Assembly (NCBI RefSeq): GCF_001612745.1
Contig: NZ_BDBA01000131.1
Span: 1 to 36,108, forward strand
Source of the DNA: Nocardia amamiensis NBRC 102102
GTDB taxonomy: Bacteria > Actinomycetota > Actinomycetes > Mycobacteriales > Mycobacteriaceae
Direction of reading: 5' to 3'
Length of the DNA stretch: 36,108 nucleotides
Shown piece after piece: positions 25,160 through 33,295 of this stretch. A program made the translations under genes and the position numbers. The notes under the pieces were generated by a model, which made no database searches, had not been told where the DNA came from, and worked only from the letters and a program-made list of their open reading frames with translations. Every line of letters begins with the position of its first letter. The first letter of the stretch is position 1.

Positions 25160-25233
25160 CACGAAACCGGTCCCGTTCGGCGTTGCGTCTCCTGTTCTTC
25201 CGCCATCGACACTGCGACAACGGAACCGTGCAG

Positions 25234-25713
25234 TCAGACATAAGCGACCGCCCGACGCTTCCACGGCCCACCACACGCACGAATGGACTCGACCACCACC
25301 ATGCCGGACGGGCGGAACCTGTCCCGGGGGGTCTCAATCCAATGCCTGATAGCGCCGGACTCCGCCGTAGGAGATGGCAACGCTACCGTCCCACCCTGCC
25401 TGACAATCGATACGTCGATCCGAAACAACTCGGCGAAAAGTCTTGTGTCATCGGGAACATCGGGCCGCACAAGAAAAGTCCATCTGTTCGAGCGAGGGTG
25501 CGCCACGATCGGCCCTACGGCGTCCCTCCGGCGCTGCATCACTTGTCTGACAGCTCGCCCCAGAGGCGCGGGCATCGTCAGCACACCCACATACGACGTT
25601 CGCATGATGATCCGACCTAGCTCAGGTGGGTCGATCACCGCGGGCAGATCGCATACTTGCCGGTAGTAGTGGCATCGGGACAACGGGGTGTCCCCGAACG
25701 CTATGTGGCCCAT
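25234..25713 (-). CDS. Uncharacterised actinobacterial protein, first of a three-gene run
   Basis: This is a 159-residue protein, ATG 25713 with AGAGGTCTTC upstream; ATG 25605 (MRTSYVGVLTMPAPLG) is an alternative start. Notable segments are GPIVAHPRSNRWTFLVRPDV, LFAELFRIDVSIVRQGGTVA and FRPSGMVVVESIRACGG. I recall similar proteins beside XRE regulators in Nocardia and Streptomyces, sometimes misnamed as RNA polymerase subunits; no domain name is reliable. No signal peptide or membrane segment. It is divergent from the XRE regulator at 25942, with 228 bp between, which is probably its regulator. Confidence 0.7.
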   Translation of the reverse strand: MGHIAFGDTPLSRCHYYRQVCDLPAVIDPPELGRIIMRTSYVGVLTMPAPLGRAVRQVMQRRRDAVGPIVAHPRSNRWTFLVRPDVPDDTRLFAELFRIDVSIVRQGGTVALPSPTAESGAIRHWIETPRDRFRPSGMVVVESIRACGGPWKRRAVAYV

Positions 25714-25941
25714 GAAGACCTCTGCTCATATCGAAAGGGCTTAGGGTGCGCCCGGTCCCCGACAACCCCCTGTCGGTACCCGGGGAGTGGGAGCGAACCG
25801 CGTCGACGGGCCTGCGATTCACTCTCCCAGCCGGGCGCACAACCAGATGACCACGGGAGCCGCGGCGAGAATTGCAGCTTGGCGTCCACACCGCATCCAC
25901 ATCCGGCTGGTACGCGTCCGCAACCGGCTAAATTCAGCGGT

Positions 25942-27213
25942 ATGGACAGTCACGCCGCGATCGTCGGTGCGCAGCTCCGAGCGGCCCGCGAAGCCGCCGG
26001 AGTGTCCCTGGCCGCACTGGCTGCTCAGATCCACTACAGCAAGTCCGTACTCGCCTACTACGAAACCGGGCAGCGCACACCGACGCCGGATGTCATAGCG
26101 TGGTATGAAAAGCGTTTTGGTCGCATCCAAGACCCGGTAGCGACCTTGCTCAACCTCGGAAAGGCTGACGTGGAACGGCGCTCTTTCCTACGTGTCGGCT
26201 ATTCCACAGCACTCACCGCATCCGTCTTGCTCCCGGGCTCGCTCGCCCCGGCGACATCTGGCGTGCCACGCAAGATGTCTGGCGTTCGTCACGTGGGGAA
26301 AGCCGACGTAGCCGCCGTGCGAGACGTAATGCTCGTGTTCTCTCAGATTGATCAGCGACTCGGCGGCGGGCATGGACGGACAGCCGTCGTTCAATATCTG
26401 GCCAACGAGGTAACCAGCTACCTGAAAGGGTCCTTTGCCAGCGAAAATGTTCGACGCGACATGTTCACAGCGGCAGCCGAAATGGCATACCTGGTCGGCT
26501 GGATGGCCTTCGACAACGACGAGCACGCTGTCGCACAGCGCTACTTCGCCACATCGTGCCAGCTTGCCGCCGAAGCAGATGACGCACCGCTGGCTGGTCA
26601 TGTATTGCGCGCCATGGCACATCAAGCCGTCGACCTGGGGCTCCCCGAACAAGGGCTACAACTCGCCGAAGCCTCGGTCAACGGCGACCGCTACCGAGCA
26701 GCCTGCCCACGTGAGCGGGCGCTTCTGAAGGTTGTGCACGGCAAGGCATTGAGCGCGGCCGGTCGGACCGCCGAGTCGGGGAAAGCCCTTCTCGAAGCCG
26801 AACAGGATCTTGCGGCCGCTTCCGGCTCGGATCACGAACCCACTCGCGTGTTCTTCTTCTCCGAAGCAAGCCTTGCCCACGAAACCGCTTGCGCATTGCG
26901 GGACGCAGGCAACCTCGCAGGGGCCGCCGACCAGTTCCAGCTCAGCGTCCGCAAACGCAAGGCCACGGCATTCACGCGGACTCACGCGGTAACGCTCGGC
27001 TACCTCGGCACCGTGCAGGCCCGCAGCGGCGAACTCGAACAGGCGTGCGCTACATGGACATCCGCGCTCAACACCATGGATGGTGTCCAGTCAGGGCGCA
27101 CCAGGAAGGTTGCTCGCGACATACGCGCAACTGTGGCTGCTGATCGGCACATCGCATATGCGAGCGAGATCGATGAACGGGCCGCAGCCTATCTAGCCAC
27201 CAACGGGAAGTAG
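25942..27213 (+). CDS. XRE-family regulator with TPR-like C-terminus
   Basis: This is a 423-residue protein. Residues about 8-60 are the helix-turn-helix (GAQLRAAREAAGVSLAALAA, IHYSKSVLAYYETGQRTP), nearly the same as in the regulator at 16500-17648. A linker (RRSFLRVGYSTALTASVLLP, hydrophobic) is followed by TPR-like repeats from about residue 130: HAVAQRYFATSCQLAAEADD, LGLPEQGLQLAEASVNGDRY, AAGRTAESGKALLEAEQDLA, AGNLAGAADQFQLSVRKRKA, RSGELEQACATWTSALN. Such TPR tails sense peptides or partner proteins in RRNPP-type regulators; ligand unknown here. TAAATT ends 7 bases before ATG with no ribosome site, consistent with a leaderless mRNA. Followed 11 bp later by the TrmO-like gene. Confidence 0.86.
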   Translation: MDSHAAIVGAQLRAAREAAGVSLAALAAQIHYSKSVLAYYETGQRTPTPDVIAWYEKRFGRIQDPVATLLNLGKADVERRSFLRVGYSTALTASVLLPGSLAPATSGVPRKMSGVRHVGKADVAAVRDVMLVFSQIDQRLGGGHGRTAVVQYLANEVTSYLKGSFASENVRRDMFTAAAEMAYLVGWMAFDNDEHAVAQRYFATSCQLAAEADDAPLAGHVLRAMAHQAVDLGLPEQGLQLAEASVNGDRYRAACPRERALLKVVHGKALSAAGRTAESGKALLEAEQDLAAASGSDHEPTRVFFFSEASLAHETACALRDAGNLAGAADQFQLSVRKRKATAFTRTHAVTLGYLGTVQARSGELEQACATWTSALNTMDGVQSGRTRKVARDIRATVAADRHIAYASEIDERAAAYLATNGK

Positions 27214-27224
27214 GACAAAGGTCC

Positions 27225-27695
27225 ATGGCAGACGAAGTATTCGAAGTAGCCCCGGTTGCACATGTGGTGGGCGGCCGTCGTGAACCTACAGACGATCACT
27301 GGGGAGGTACCCAGGCAATCATCCGCATAGACGATCCCCGGTTCACCGAAGAGTCGGTGCAAGGCTTGGACGCGTTCAGCCACCTCGAAATCGTGTTCCG
27401 GTTCCACTTGACCGACCAAACCGATTTGCACTTCGGCGCGCGCAGTGCCCGAGACAATCCCGCATGGCCGAAGGTCGGCATCTTCGGCCATCGGAACATG
27501 CGACGCATGAACTGGCTCGGGGTCTCCCGCACTCGACTGCTCCGAGTAGACGGTCTGGACCTGCACGTCGCCGAGCTGGACGCGGTCGACGGCACCCCTG
27601 TACTGGACATCAAACCGTGGTTTGCGGAGTTCGGCCCACGTGGAGATGTCCGGCAAGCTCCGTGGTCCACCGAGATGCTCGAAGACTACTTCTAG
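27225..27695 (+). CDS. TrmO-like SAM-dependent methyltransferase (UPF0066/VirR family)
   Basis: This is a 156-residue protein of the TrmO beta-barrel family, whose characterised member N6-methylates t6A37 in tRNA-Thr. Seen: FEVAPVAHVVGGRREPTDDH, IIRIDDPRFTEESVQGLDAF, FSHLEIVFRFHL, LHVAELDAVDGTPVLDIKPW. The usual RPNPIG or RPNRLG motif is here RRMNWLG (residues about 92-98), so a Pro conserved in the family is missing and a Trp is present; substrate use may differ. Only 11 bp separate it from the XRE regulator, so they form an operon. A bidirectional hairpin follows. XRE/TrmO-like pairs are common in actinomycetes. Confidence 0.85.
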   Translation: MADEVFEVAPVAHVVGGRREPTDDHWGGTQAIIRIDDPRFTEESVQGLDAFSHLEIVFRFHLTDQTDLHFGARSARDNPAWPKVGIFGHRNMRRMNWLGVSRTRLLRVDGLDLHVAELDAVDGTPVLDIKPWFAEFGPRGDVRQAPWSTEMLEDYF

Positions 27696-27705
27696 ACAGA
27701 CGGAA

Positions 27706-27747
27706 AGCCCCGCCCACGCCTCTGGTGAGCCAGAGGGTGGCGGAGCT
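27706..27747. terminator. Bidirectional terminator hairpin
   Basis: AGCCCCGCCCACGCCTCTGG (27706-27725), loop TGAG, then CCAGAGG-GTGG-CGGAGCT to 27747; seven perfect pairs at the top, four more below one bulged base, then mixed pairs. It lies between the convergent TrmO-like and secreted-protein genes and can serve both. Confidence 0.65.
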
Positions 27748-27758
27748 TATCGTCGCGG

Positions 27759-28076
27759 TCAGGCGCAGACGCGATTGAGCTCGTCGGTGTATGGGGTGAG
27801 CTCGGTGACGTTGTCATCTGTCAGCGCGTGGGCGTAGGCGGTGATGACATCCTTCTCCGCGCCCTGGGCCAAATCGGCCACGACGCTCAGTTTGTCGGAC
27901 AGCGCTGTCGCCGTCGCCCCGTCCAGGGTGCCGCCGCTCATGTCGATCGCGGCGTTGATCAGCTCGATCGCCCTGGCGCATTGGAGGGACCGGGCATGCG
28001 CGGGCGCGGCGGGCAGGAAGAGTAGTGCGGCAGCGGCCGCAGAGAGCACAGCGGCGAAGGCCGTCGACTTGGTCAT
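27759..28076 (-). CDS. Small secreted helical protein
   Basis: This is a 105-residue protein with GAGAGGAAATC before ATG 28076. Signal peptide 1-28 (TKSTAFAAVLSAAAAALLFL, cleavage after AHA). The mature part has two Cys (LQCARAI and the penultimate residue, RVCA), likely a disulfide joining the ends, and amphipathic helices (AIELINAAIDMSG, VVADLAQGAEKDVITAYAHA). I do not recognise a family; small two-Cys secreted proteins of this kind are frequent in Nocardia. Single gene, convergent with the TrmO-like gene. Confidence 0.78.
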   Translation of the reverse strand: MTKSTAFAAVLSAAAAALLFLPAAPAHARSLQCARAIELINAAIDMSGGTLDGATATALSDKLSVVADLAQGAEKDVITAYAHALTDDNVTELTPYTDELNRVCA

Positions 28077-28119
28077 GATTTCCTCTCAGAACGTTGGCCT
28101 TATCGTAGCGGTAGCCGCG

Positions 28120-28239
28120 TGAGACCCTGATCTTGGCTCGCTCGGGCAACGTCATCCTGTCGAACGGATTCGCTGCAAGGATGTCCTCGGCCACAAGGGC
28201 TTTGAAGAACTGCGTAGTCCGGCGCCAACGACGCGCCGG
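28120..28239 (-). pseudogene. Possible tyrosine recombinase fragment (core-binding domain)
   Basis: In the 333-bp gap 28077-28409 the minus strand reads PARRWRRTTQFFKALVAED, then ILAANPFDRMTLPERAKIRV. This resembles the SAM-like core-binding helix of Xer/phage integrases (xRRWRSLQQFFKWLVEEGEI...P...M..P). Neither a start nor a catalytic domain is present; the frame runs on into the secreted gene in the wrong phase. Evidence is pattern only. Confidence 0.38.
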
Positions 28240-28409
28240 TCCGCTTGTTCGAGCTGGTGAGAAGGGCGCTGAGTCGTGAACGCGAGGCGGCTTGGATGCT
28301 GCCGTGATGCTCGATCGCGTTCGTTCCGCCATCACTGTCTTGCGTAATCTCGGCAGGATCTTGCCCGTGAGAATGCTGCGCTCTTCCATGCGATGCGCAC
28401 GTAATCCGA

Positions 28410-29018
28410 CTAGGGCGACGGGAGTGAGGCCATCAACCGGTCGCGGAGTGTGGGCCAGTCAAGGTGGGCCTGTTCGGCCCCGGGTACCGCCAGGAGTGCG
28501 GTGCCGCGCAACGTGGCGAGAGTGGTGAGCAACCATTCGTGGAAGCCGTCTCGTGCCGCAACCTCGGGAACAAGCTCACCAGCCAGATCGCCGACGGCGG
28601 TGGTCGCGAGGTTCGCCATCATGGCCGCAACGTCGGCGACATCCACATCGTTGTGGGCGACGGCGTACAGCTCGAGCAGCGCACGGCTTATCGGTAGGTT
28701 GTGGACCTCCCACAGCAAGTCGAGCAGTGCCTCGAACCTCCCGGCCCCCGGCGGCAACGGGCCGACCTCGGCCTGTACATCGGCCACGTAGCGTTCGACG
28801 ATGCGCTCGAGAGCGGCCTTCACCAACGCGGCCTTCGTCGGGTAGTAGTGCTGCATCGCGCCCTGGCTGACGCCCGCACGAGCGGCCACCGCTGCCGCGC
28901 TCAACGCGACGAACCCCTGCTCGACGAGCATCGATACCGTCGCCCTGAGCAGCCGATCCTGGGTCTCTGCTCGTCGTTCAGCTTGGCTGCGCCGTGGCTT
29001 CGTCTTGGCTCTGGTCAC
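28410..29018 (-). CDS. TetR family transcriptional regulator
   Basis: This is a 202-residue protein. A basic N-terminus (TRAKTKPRRSQAERRAETQD) is followed by the helix-turn-helix LVEQGFVALSAAAVAARAGV, SQGAMQHYYPTKAALVKAAL (residues about 25-75), then an all-helical ligand domain ending DWPTLRDRLMASLPSP. TAACCT lies 7 bases before GTG 29018, so the mRNA may be leaderless. It is divergent from the DUF1295 gene across 58 bp with an AAGTT/AACTT operator in between, so that gene is its probable target. Confidence 0.9.
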   Translation of the reverse strand: MTRAKTKPRRSQAERRAETQDRLLRATVSMLVEQGFVALSAAAVAARAGVSQGAMQHYYPTKAALVKAALERIVERYVADVQAEVGPLPPGAGRFEALLDLLWEVHNLPISRALLELYAVAHNDVDVADVAAMMANLATTAVGDLAGELVPEVAARDGFHEWLLTTLATLRGTALLAVPGAEQAHLDWPTLRDRLMASLPSP

Positions 29019-29039
29019 AATCCGAAGGTTAGTACCGCC

Positions 29040-29058
29040 ACTTGCAAGTTATCAACTT
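29040..29058. promoter_or_regulatory. Operator-like palindromes between TetR and DUF1295 genes
   Basis: ACTTGCAAGT (29040-29049) is a perfect palindrome and overlaps AAGTT-ATC-AACTT (29046-29058). The half site AAGTT/ACTT thus occurs three times in 19 bp, within a 58-bp divergent gap where both genes look leaderless. Binding here would block both promoters. Confidence 0.5.
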
Positions 29059-29076
29059 ATATCTTACCGTTTGGGC

Positions 29077-30045
29077 ATGTCGTCCCCATCGAGCAATGCG
29101 CGAGGACTAGCGAAACGCGCCCTCCCGTCCCTCGCTTCCCTGGTCGTCCTCGGCGCCATGCTCACCGAGTCAGCGCTGCGAGATTTCCTGCTGGTGAACC
29201 TCGGCGTCCAGCTCGCCATCTTTGTGGGCACTGCCTGCATCCCGGGGTGGCGCACTCTGCGGATGTCCTATGTCGACATCGCATGGCCCTGGGGACTCGC
29301 TGCCCTCGGCGTCCTGACGCTCGCGATGAGTGACCGATCCCCGCTCGCCATAGCTGTGGCCGTCGTCTTTCTGGTGATGGGCGGGCGCATGGGCATCGCT
29401 GCGCTCGTCCTTTGGCGCCACGGCGAACTCGACCATGAGCTGCCGCGCTACCGGTTCCAGCGAAAGCGGTGGGCAAAGGCCACCCTGGGCAGCGAGCGGC
29501 TCGACGTCGTCGCCGAGATCCTGGTCCAGGCAATCTCGAACATCACCGTCATGGCCGTACCGGCAGCGCTGGTGATCGCGATCGACGGTGCCGCAATGAG
29601 CGCAGTCGCAGCGGCAGGCATCATCTTGTGGGCGGTGTCGTGGGTGCTGGAGTCGGTCGCCGACTTTCAGAAAATCCGTTTCGTCCAGTCGATGTCGACG
29701 ACGAATAAGCGGGGGCATTGCGACGTCGGACTCTGGAACTACAGCCGACACCCCAACTACTTCTTCCAGTGGATGCAGTGGAACGCGATCATCGTCCTGT
29801 GCTTGCCGGTGCTGCGCCGAGCATTCGACGAATTCACACCAATCGCGGCGATCGCCGCCGGCCTCGGACTGTTCGCACTGTCGGCGATCATGTACTGGTG
29901 TCTGGTGTTCTACACCGGCGCTGTCCCGGCCGAGTACTACAGCGCGCAGAAAAGGCCGGGCTACCGCGACTACCAGGCACGGACCAACCGATTCATGCCC
30001 GGGTTCAGGCGCCACAAGCCATCCGCCAGCCACACTGTGAGCTGA
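29077..30045 (+). CDS. DUF1295 family membrane protein (steroid 5-alpha-reductase-like)
   Basis: This is a 322-residue protein with about eight membrane segments. The C-terminal domain carries the DUF1295/steroid reductase pattern: GLWNYSRHPNYFFQWMQWNA (residues about 222-241, NADPH-binding NYSRHPNY) and PAEYYSAQKRPGYRDYQART. The N-terminal half has YVDIAWPWGLAALG. Members reduce enone-type lipids or steroids; the substrate is unknown here. TACCGT ends 6 bases before ATG 29077 with no ribosome site, consistent with a leaderless start. Divergent from a TetR regulator, its likely repressor. Confidence 0.88.
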   Translation: MSSPSSNARGLAKRALPSLASLVVLGAMLTESALRDFLLVNLGVQLAIFVGTACIPGWRTLRMSYVDIAWPWGLAALGVLTLAMSDRSPLAIAVAVVFLVMGGRMGIAALVLWRHGELDHELPRYRFQRKRWAKATLGSERLDVVAEILVQAISNITVMAVPAALVIAIDGAAMSAVAAAGIILWAVSWVLESVADFQKIRFVQSMSTTNKRGHCDVGLWNYSRHPNYFFQWMQWNAIIVLCLPVLRRAFDEFTPIAAIAAGLGLFALSAIMYWCLVFYTGAVPAEYYSAQKRPGYRDYQARTNRFMPGFRRHKPSASHTVS

Positions 30046-30125
30046 GCGCGCCAACTTTCGGTTCTGAGGCGGATCCCCTTGCGGGGCCGGGCCAGTCGCC
30101 GCTTGGCAGCAGGGAGGTCGAGCTG

Positions 30126-30896
30126 TCAGGAGATGGCTGTGCTTACGGCGGTCACGGCCAGGGTGGTGTAGTCCATCGTGAAGGATCCGCCCAGGGAGTC
30201 GATGACGTTGCCGACCGCGTGCAATATCTCCGCCTGCTGATCGGGACGGAGTCGGGTCAGGCCGCCTGTGGTGGGGAGCAGTTCCAGCCATTGCTCGCGC
30301 GTGTAGGACTGCTGCCAGTCGAATCGCCACTGTTCGGGATCTTCGAATTGTTCGGTCTTGCAGATCTGGTCGGCGAATTTCGCGTATCCCGCCTGGTAGA
30401 GCGCGAGGGGCCGTCGAGCAGGCTGGCCGCTGAGTGGGGAGTCCGGCGCCACCCGTCGGTAGGCGGCGGCGAACGGTTCTGCCACCTCGCCGGGTGGCTC
30501 GTACACATGACCGAAGATCGCGAGCCGTCCTCCCGGGCGCAGCACGGCGGCCGCCTTCACGGTGCCGGCAGCCGAATACACCCAATGCCACGACTGAGCG
30601 GCGATGACCGCATCGAACATCCGGTCACCCGGCTGCCACGCCTCGAAGGTTGCCACCTCGACCCGCAGGCCGCGAGCTCGCGCGAAGTCGGCCATCCGCG
30701 CGTCGGGTTCGACGCCGAGCACAGTGCACCCTGCGGCTTCGAACTGGCGGGCCGCGATGCCGGTACCGCAGCCCACGTCGAGCACGTCCGCCCCGGGGGC
30801 CCGTCGAGGATTCGCGTCGCGGCACCTGTTGTTCACAGACCGCGACCCCGACCCACCGACCACAGCAGCCGTCGACAAGTTCGTGACAGCGGTCAT
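30126..30896 (-). CDS. Class I SAM-dependent methyltransferase with atypical N-terminus
   Basis: The C-terminal 230 residues fit a methyltransferase: GADVLDVGCGTGIAARQFEA (motif I), GVEPDARMADFARARGLRVE, AVIAAQSWHWVYSAAGTVKA, AAVLRPGGRLAIFGHVYEP. Relatives usually have about 40-45 residues before motif I with a YDRARPxYP segment; here the frame reads TNLSTAAVVGGSGSRS and no such segment is found in any frame upstream. ATG 30896 has no ribosome site and GTG 30836 is equally possible. So the 5' end seems replaced by unrelated sequence and the gene may be dead. Substrate unknown. Confidence 0.7.
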   Translation of the reverse strand: MTAVTNLSTAAVVGGSGSRSVNNRCRDANPRRAPGADVLDVGCGTGIAARQFEAAGCTVLGVEPDARMADFARARGLRVEVATFEAWQPGDRMFDAVIAAQSWHWVYSAAGTVKAAAVLRPGGRLAIFGHVYEPPGEVAEPFAAAYRRVAPDSPLSGQPARRPLALYQAGYAKFADQICKTEQFEDPEQWRFDWQQSYTREQWLELLPTTGGLTRLRPDQQAEILHAVGNVIDSLGGSFTMDYTTLAVTAVSTAIS

Positions 30897-31000
30897 CTCC
30901 GACGCCGTGCGACGGCGACCAGTCTGAGCATTTACCGGCGCCGACAACAGCGGGACTGCCAATTGACCAGCATGTTCGTGTTTTGGACAGGTGTCTTCGA

Positions 31001-31876
31001 CTACTGGTTCCGGGTGTAGAGCAGTGTCCGGGGGCCAGGCTGGTAGCCGATGGCCCGGTATAGGCGTGCGGGTGCCGGGTAGGCGTGGTCGCCGCGGGGC
31101 AGGATCACCGAGTGAGTTGCTCCGAGGGACCGGAATGCGTGCAGCAGAGCAATATTGACGGCCTTGGCCAGTCCCTTGCCGCGGACGGCGGGTGCGCAGG
31201 AGACCGGCTCGACCAGCCCCACCCGGTTGATTTCGTCGTACCAGCCCAGCGCTGAGGCCACCCATTGGCCGTCGGGCGCGACGACGACAAGGTCTGTCCG
31301 CTCGCGGTAGGGGTGGGCGGCCATGACGTTTCGGTAGTTGTCGGCGGTGATCCGGGAGCCGAAGTCAGCCCAGCCAGCGCGGTGGGCCGCGGCCCGCCGC
31401 TCGGCATCGTTGGAGGTGATGGCGGTGATCGCGAATCCGCCGGGCAGTAGCGGTGCCGGCAACTCGGTCAGGTCGTGGACGTGGCGACGAAAGAATGGTC
31501 CGATCGTCTGCAGCGTGTAGCCGCGGTGGGACAGTGCCGCGCGTTCGTGGCGATCGGTCTCCATCACCAGGCAGGACAGGGTGGGACCAGGCGCCACGGT
31601 TTCGAACCAGTTCAGCAGCTGCGGCAACAGATCGGTCGCGGCCGGGTCGACGAGCAACTCCAGGTGGCCGGGCAACTCGATCCACGCCCAGGCAGATACT
31701 GTGCTGCGTTCCTCCCATAGCGACACGCGGAATGCTTGCTGCGCGTCGGGGATCGAGTACCAGCCCCAGGCGATGTCGCCGATGTGGAACCGACGCTCGG
31801 GTGACCAGAGACGTTGGGTCAACGATTGCAGCAGAACAAGATCCTCAGTCCCTTCGAAATCTCGTCGTATGGCCAT
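31001..31876 (-). CDS. GNAT family N-acetyltransferase
   Basis: This is a 291-residue protein starting at ATG 31876 behind AGAAGGACCTC; the frame is open 249 bases further but lacks motifs. The GNAT core is C-terminal: RTDLVVVAPDGQWVASALGW, PVSCAPAVRGKGLAKAVNIA (acetyl-CoA loop, RGKGLA), then LLHAFRSLGATHSVILPRGD and ARLYRAIGYQPG. The N-terminal half (QSLTQRLWSPERRFHIGDIA) resembles a degenerate second GNAT repeat, so a tandem-GNAT protein is likely. Acceptor unknown. Divergent from the methyltransferase at 32005. Confidence 0.87.
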   Translation of the reverse strand: MAIRRDFEGTEDLVLLQSLTQRLWSPERRFHIGDIAWGWYSIPDAQQAFRVSLWEERSTVSAWAWIELPGHLELLVDPAATDLLPQLLNWFETVAPGPTLSCLVMETDRHERAALSHRGYTLQTIGPFFRRHVHDLTELPAPLLPGGFAITAITSNDAERRAAAHRAGWADFGSRITADNYRNVMAAHPYRERTDLVVVAPDGQWVASALGWYDEINRVGLVEPVSCAPAVRGKGLAKAVNIALLHAFRSLGATHSVILPRGDHAYPAPARLYRAIGYQPGPRTLLYTRNQ

Positions 31877-32004
31877 GAGGTCCTTCTGCTTGTGCCGACG
31901 GTCAACGCCGACGATTAGCTGGCCCGGCACTCGATGTTGCTGACGTCCGAGCTCATGTGCGAAATCCATTGGCTTTCTATGTTTGGGTGACCAATCTTGG
32001 TCGT

Positions 32005-32730
32005 ATGAGCTGGGACGAGGCGTTCGCAGATCACTATGAGGAATGGTCGGCCGACATGACAGCGGATGTCGCTTTCTATGTTGAGCTTGCCAGCCGGGCT
32101 GAGGGGCCACTGGTCGAACTCGCAATCGGCAACGGACGCGTGGCGATCCCGGTTGCCCAAGCCACGGGACAGCCCGTGATCGGCATCGACACCTCTCCCC
32201 GAATGCTCGGGCAGGCCACGATCCGCGCCGCCGAGGCAGGCGTGCGGCTGGACCTCAGTGAGGCCGACATGCGCGACTTGCGCCTCGATCAGCCTGCTGC
32301 ATTGATCTACTGCCCGTTCCGCGCGATGCTGCATTTGAGCACCTGGGGCGACCGCCGCCGCGCCTTCGAGCGTGTGGCCGCCTCGCTGCGGCCGGGCGGT
32401 CGATTCGCGTGGAACGCGTTCGCCTTCGATCACCACACCGCCGCACGCCTGGACGGCACTCGACAACTCCGACCGGTTCCACACACCATCCGATACGCAG
32501 TCGGCGACAACAGGATCGACTTGGTCTGCGACGATGGCGCGGTCAGCTCATCGTGGTGGGCTACGAAGAACGAATGGCTTGGACTTCTCGACGTGGCAGG
32601 CCTCGAACTGGAGGCACTACACGGCGGGTTTGCTGGCGAACCGTTCACCGAAGACAGCAGAGAATACGTTTTCGTGGCCCGACGCGCGCACGCAAGTCGA
32701 TCGGGCCTCGACAACCACTCCTCTACATGA
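32005..32730 (+). CDS. Class I SAM-dependent methyltransferase
   Basis: This is a 241-residue protein from ATG 32005 (MSWDEAFADHYEEWSADMTA); an in-frame ATG 48 bases upstream gives a less typical N-terminus. Motif I is atypical in reading PLVELAIGNGRVAIPVA (GxGxG becomes AIGNG). Other motifs: VIGIDTSPRMLGQA, DLSEADMRDLRLDQPAALIY, RVAASLRPGGRFAWNAF. The acceptor is unknown. The gene is divergent from the GNAT gene, with 128 bp between. No clear ribosome site. Its C-terminus (ARRAHASRSGLDNHSST) looks non-conserved. Confidence 0.85.
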   Translation: MSWDEAFADHYEEWSADMTADVAFYVELASRAEGPLVELAIGNGRVAIPVAQATGQPVIGIDTSPRMLGQATIRAAEAGVRLDLSEADMRDLRLDQPAALIYCPFRAMLHLSTWGDRRRAFERVAASLRPGGRFAWNAFAFDHHTAARLDGTRQLRPVPHTIRYAVGDNRIDLVCDDGAVSSSWWATKNEWLGLLDVAGLELEALHGGFAGEPFTEDSREYVFVARRAHASRSGLDNHSST

Positions 32731-32884
32731 GCATCCCGGATTCGCCGGAATAGCACACTCGCAACCACTATTCGAGGACACCTGGTGGGAGTTGGCATCC
32801 CAGCGGGGAGTCTGATGTCATGACATCAAGCGCCGGGCCGGCGGCTGTTGAACCGACCAGCGAACACACCTCTTGGTGCTGGCA

Positions 32885-33295
32885 CTACCCCAGCGAGACG
32901 ACCTTCGCCTGCCCGGAAACGACAATGTCGTCGCGATCGACAAGCGCGACCCGCACCTGCACTGTCTGCCCCGCCGACAACGGCGCATCCTCACCAGATG
33001 TTCCGACCAGGATGATCACGGCGGTATGTTGCGCTCCGTCGCATGTGACGGCATTCTGCATGCCGGTGGCCGACGGACCGCTTGCATTGGGATCGCCCAC
33101 CATCGCCTTGATGCCAGCCACTCCAGCCGAGGCTTCGCAGCTGTAATCGACTGCCAAATTGGCCGGCCCAACACCACTGACGTCGATAGTGTTCGCGGCG
33201 AGAGCTGGAGCAGCGCCAGACACAATGGCCAGCCCCATCGCCCCAAAAGCAGTCACGAGGAGGGCAGGATGTCGGTAGTTCCGGAAAGTCACCAT
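32885..33295 (-). CDS. Secreted protein of unknown function
   Basis: This is a 136-residue protein; ATG 33295 follows GGAGGAGAAGATT. Signal peptide about 1-34 (RHPALLVTAFGAMGLAIVSG, cleavage after ALA). The mature part is beta-rich with two Cys (DYSCEAS and AVTCDGAQ) and the segments GQTVQVRVALVDRDDIVVSG, which suggest an Ig-like or MPT-like sandwich. No named family recognised. Convergent with the methyltransferase at 32005; the 154-bp gap between them shows no clear hairpin. Confidence 0.8.
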   Translation of the reverse strand: MVTFRNYRHPALLVTAFGAMGLAIVSGAAPALAANTIDVSGVGPANLAVDYSCEASAGVAGIKAMVGDPNASGPSATGMQNAVTCDGAQHTAVIILVGTSGEDAPLSAGQTVQVRVALVDRDDIVVSGQAKVVSLG

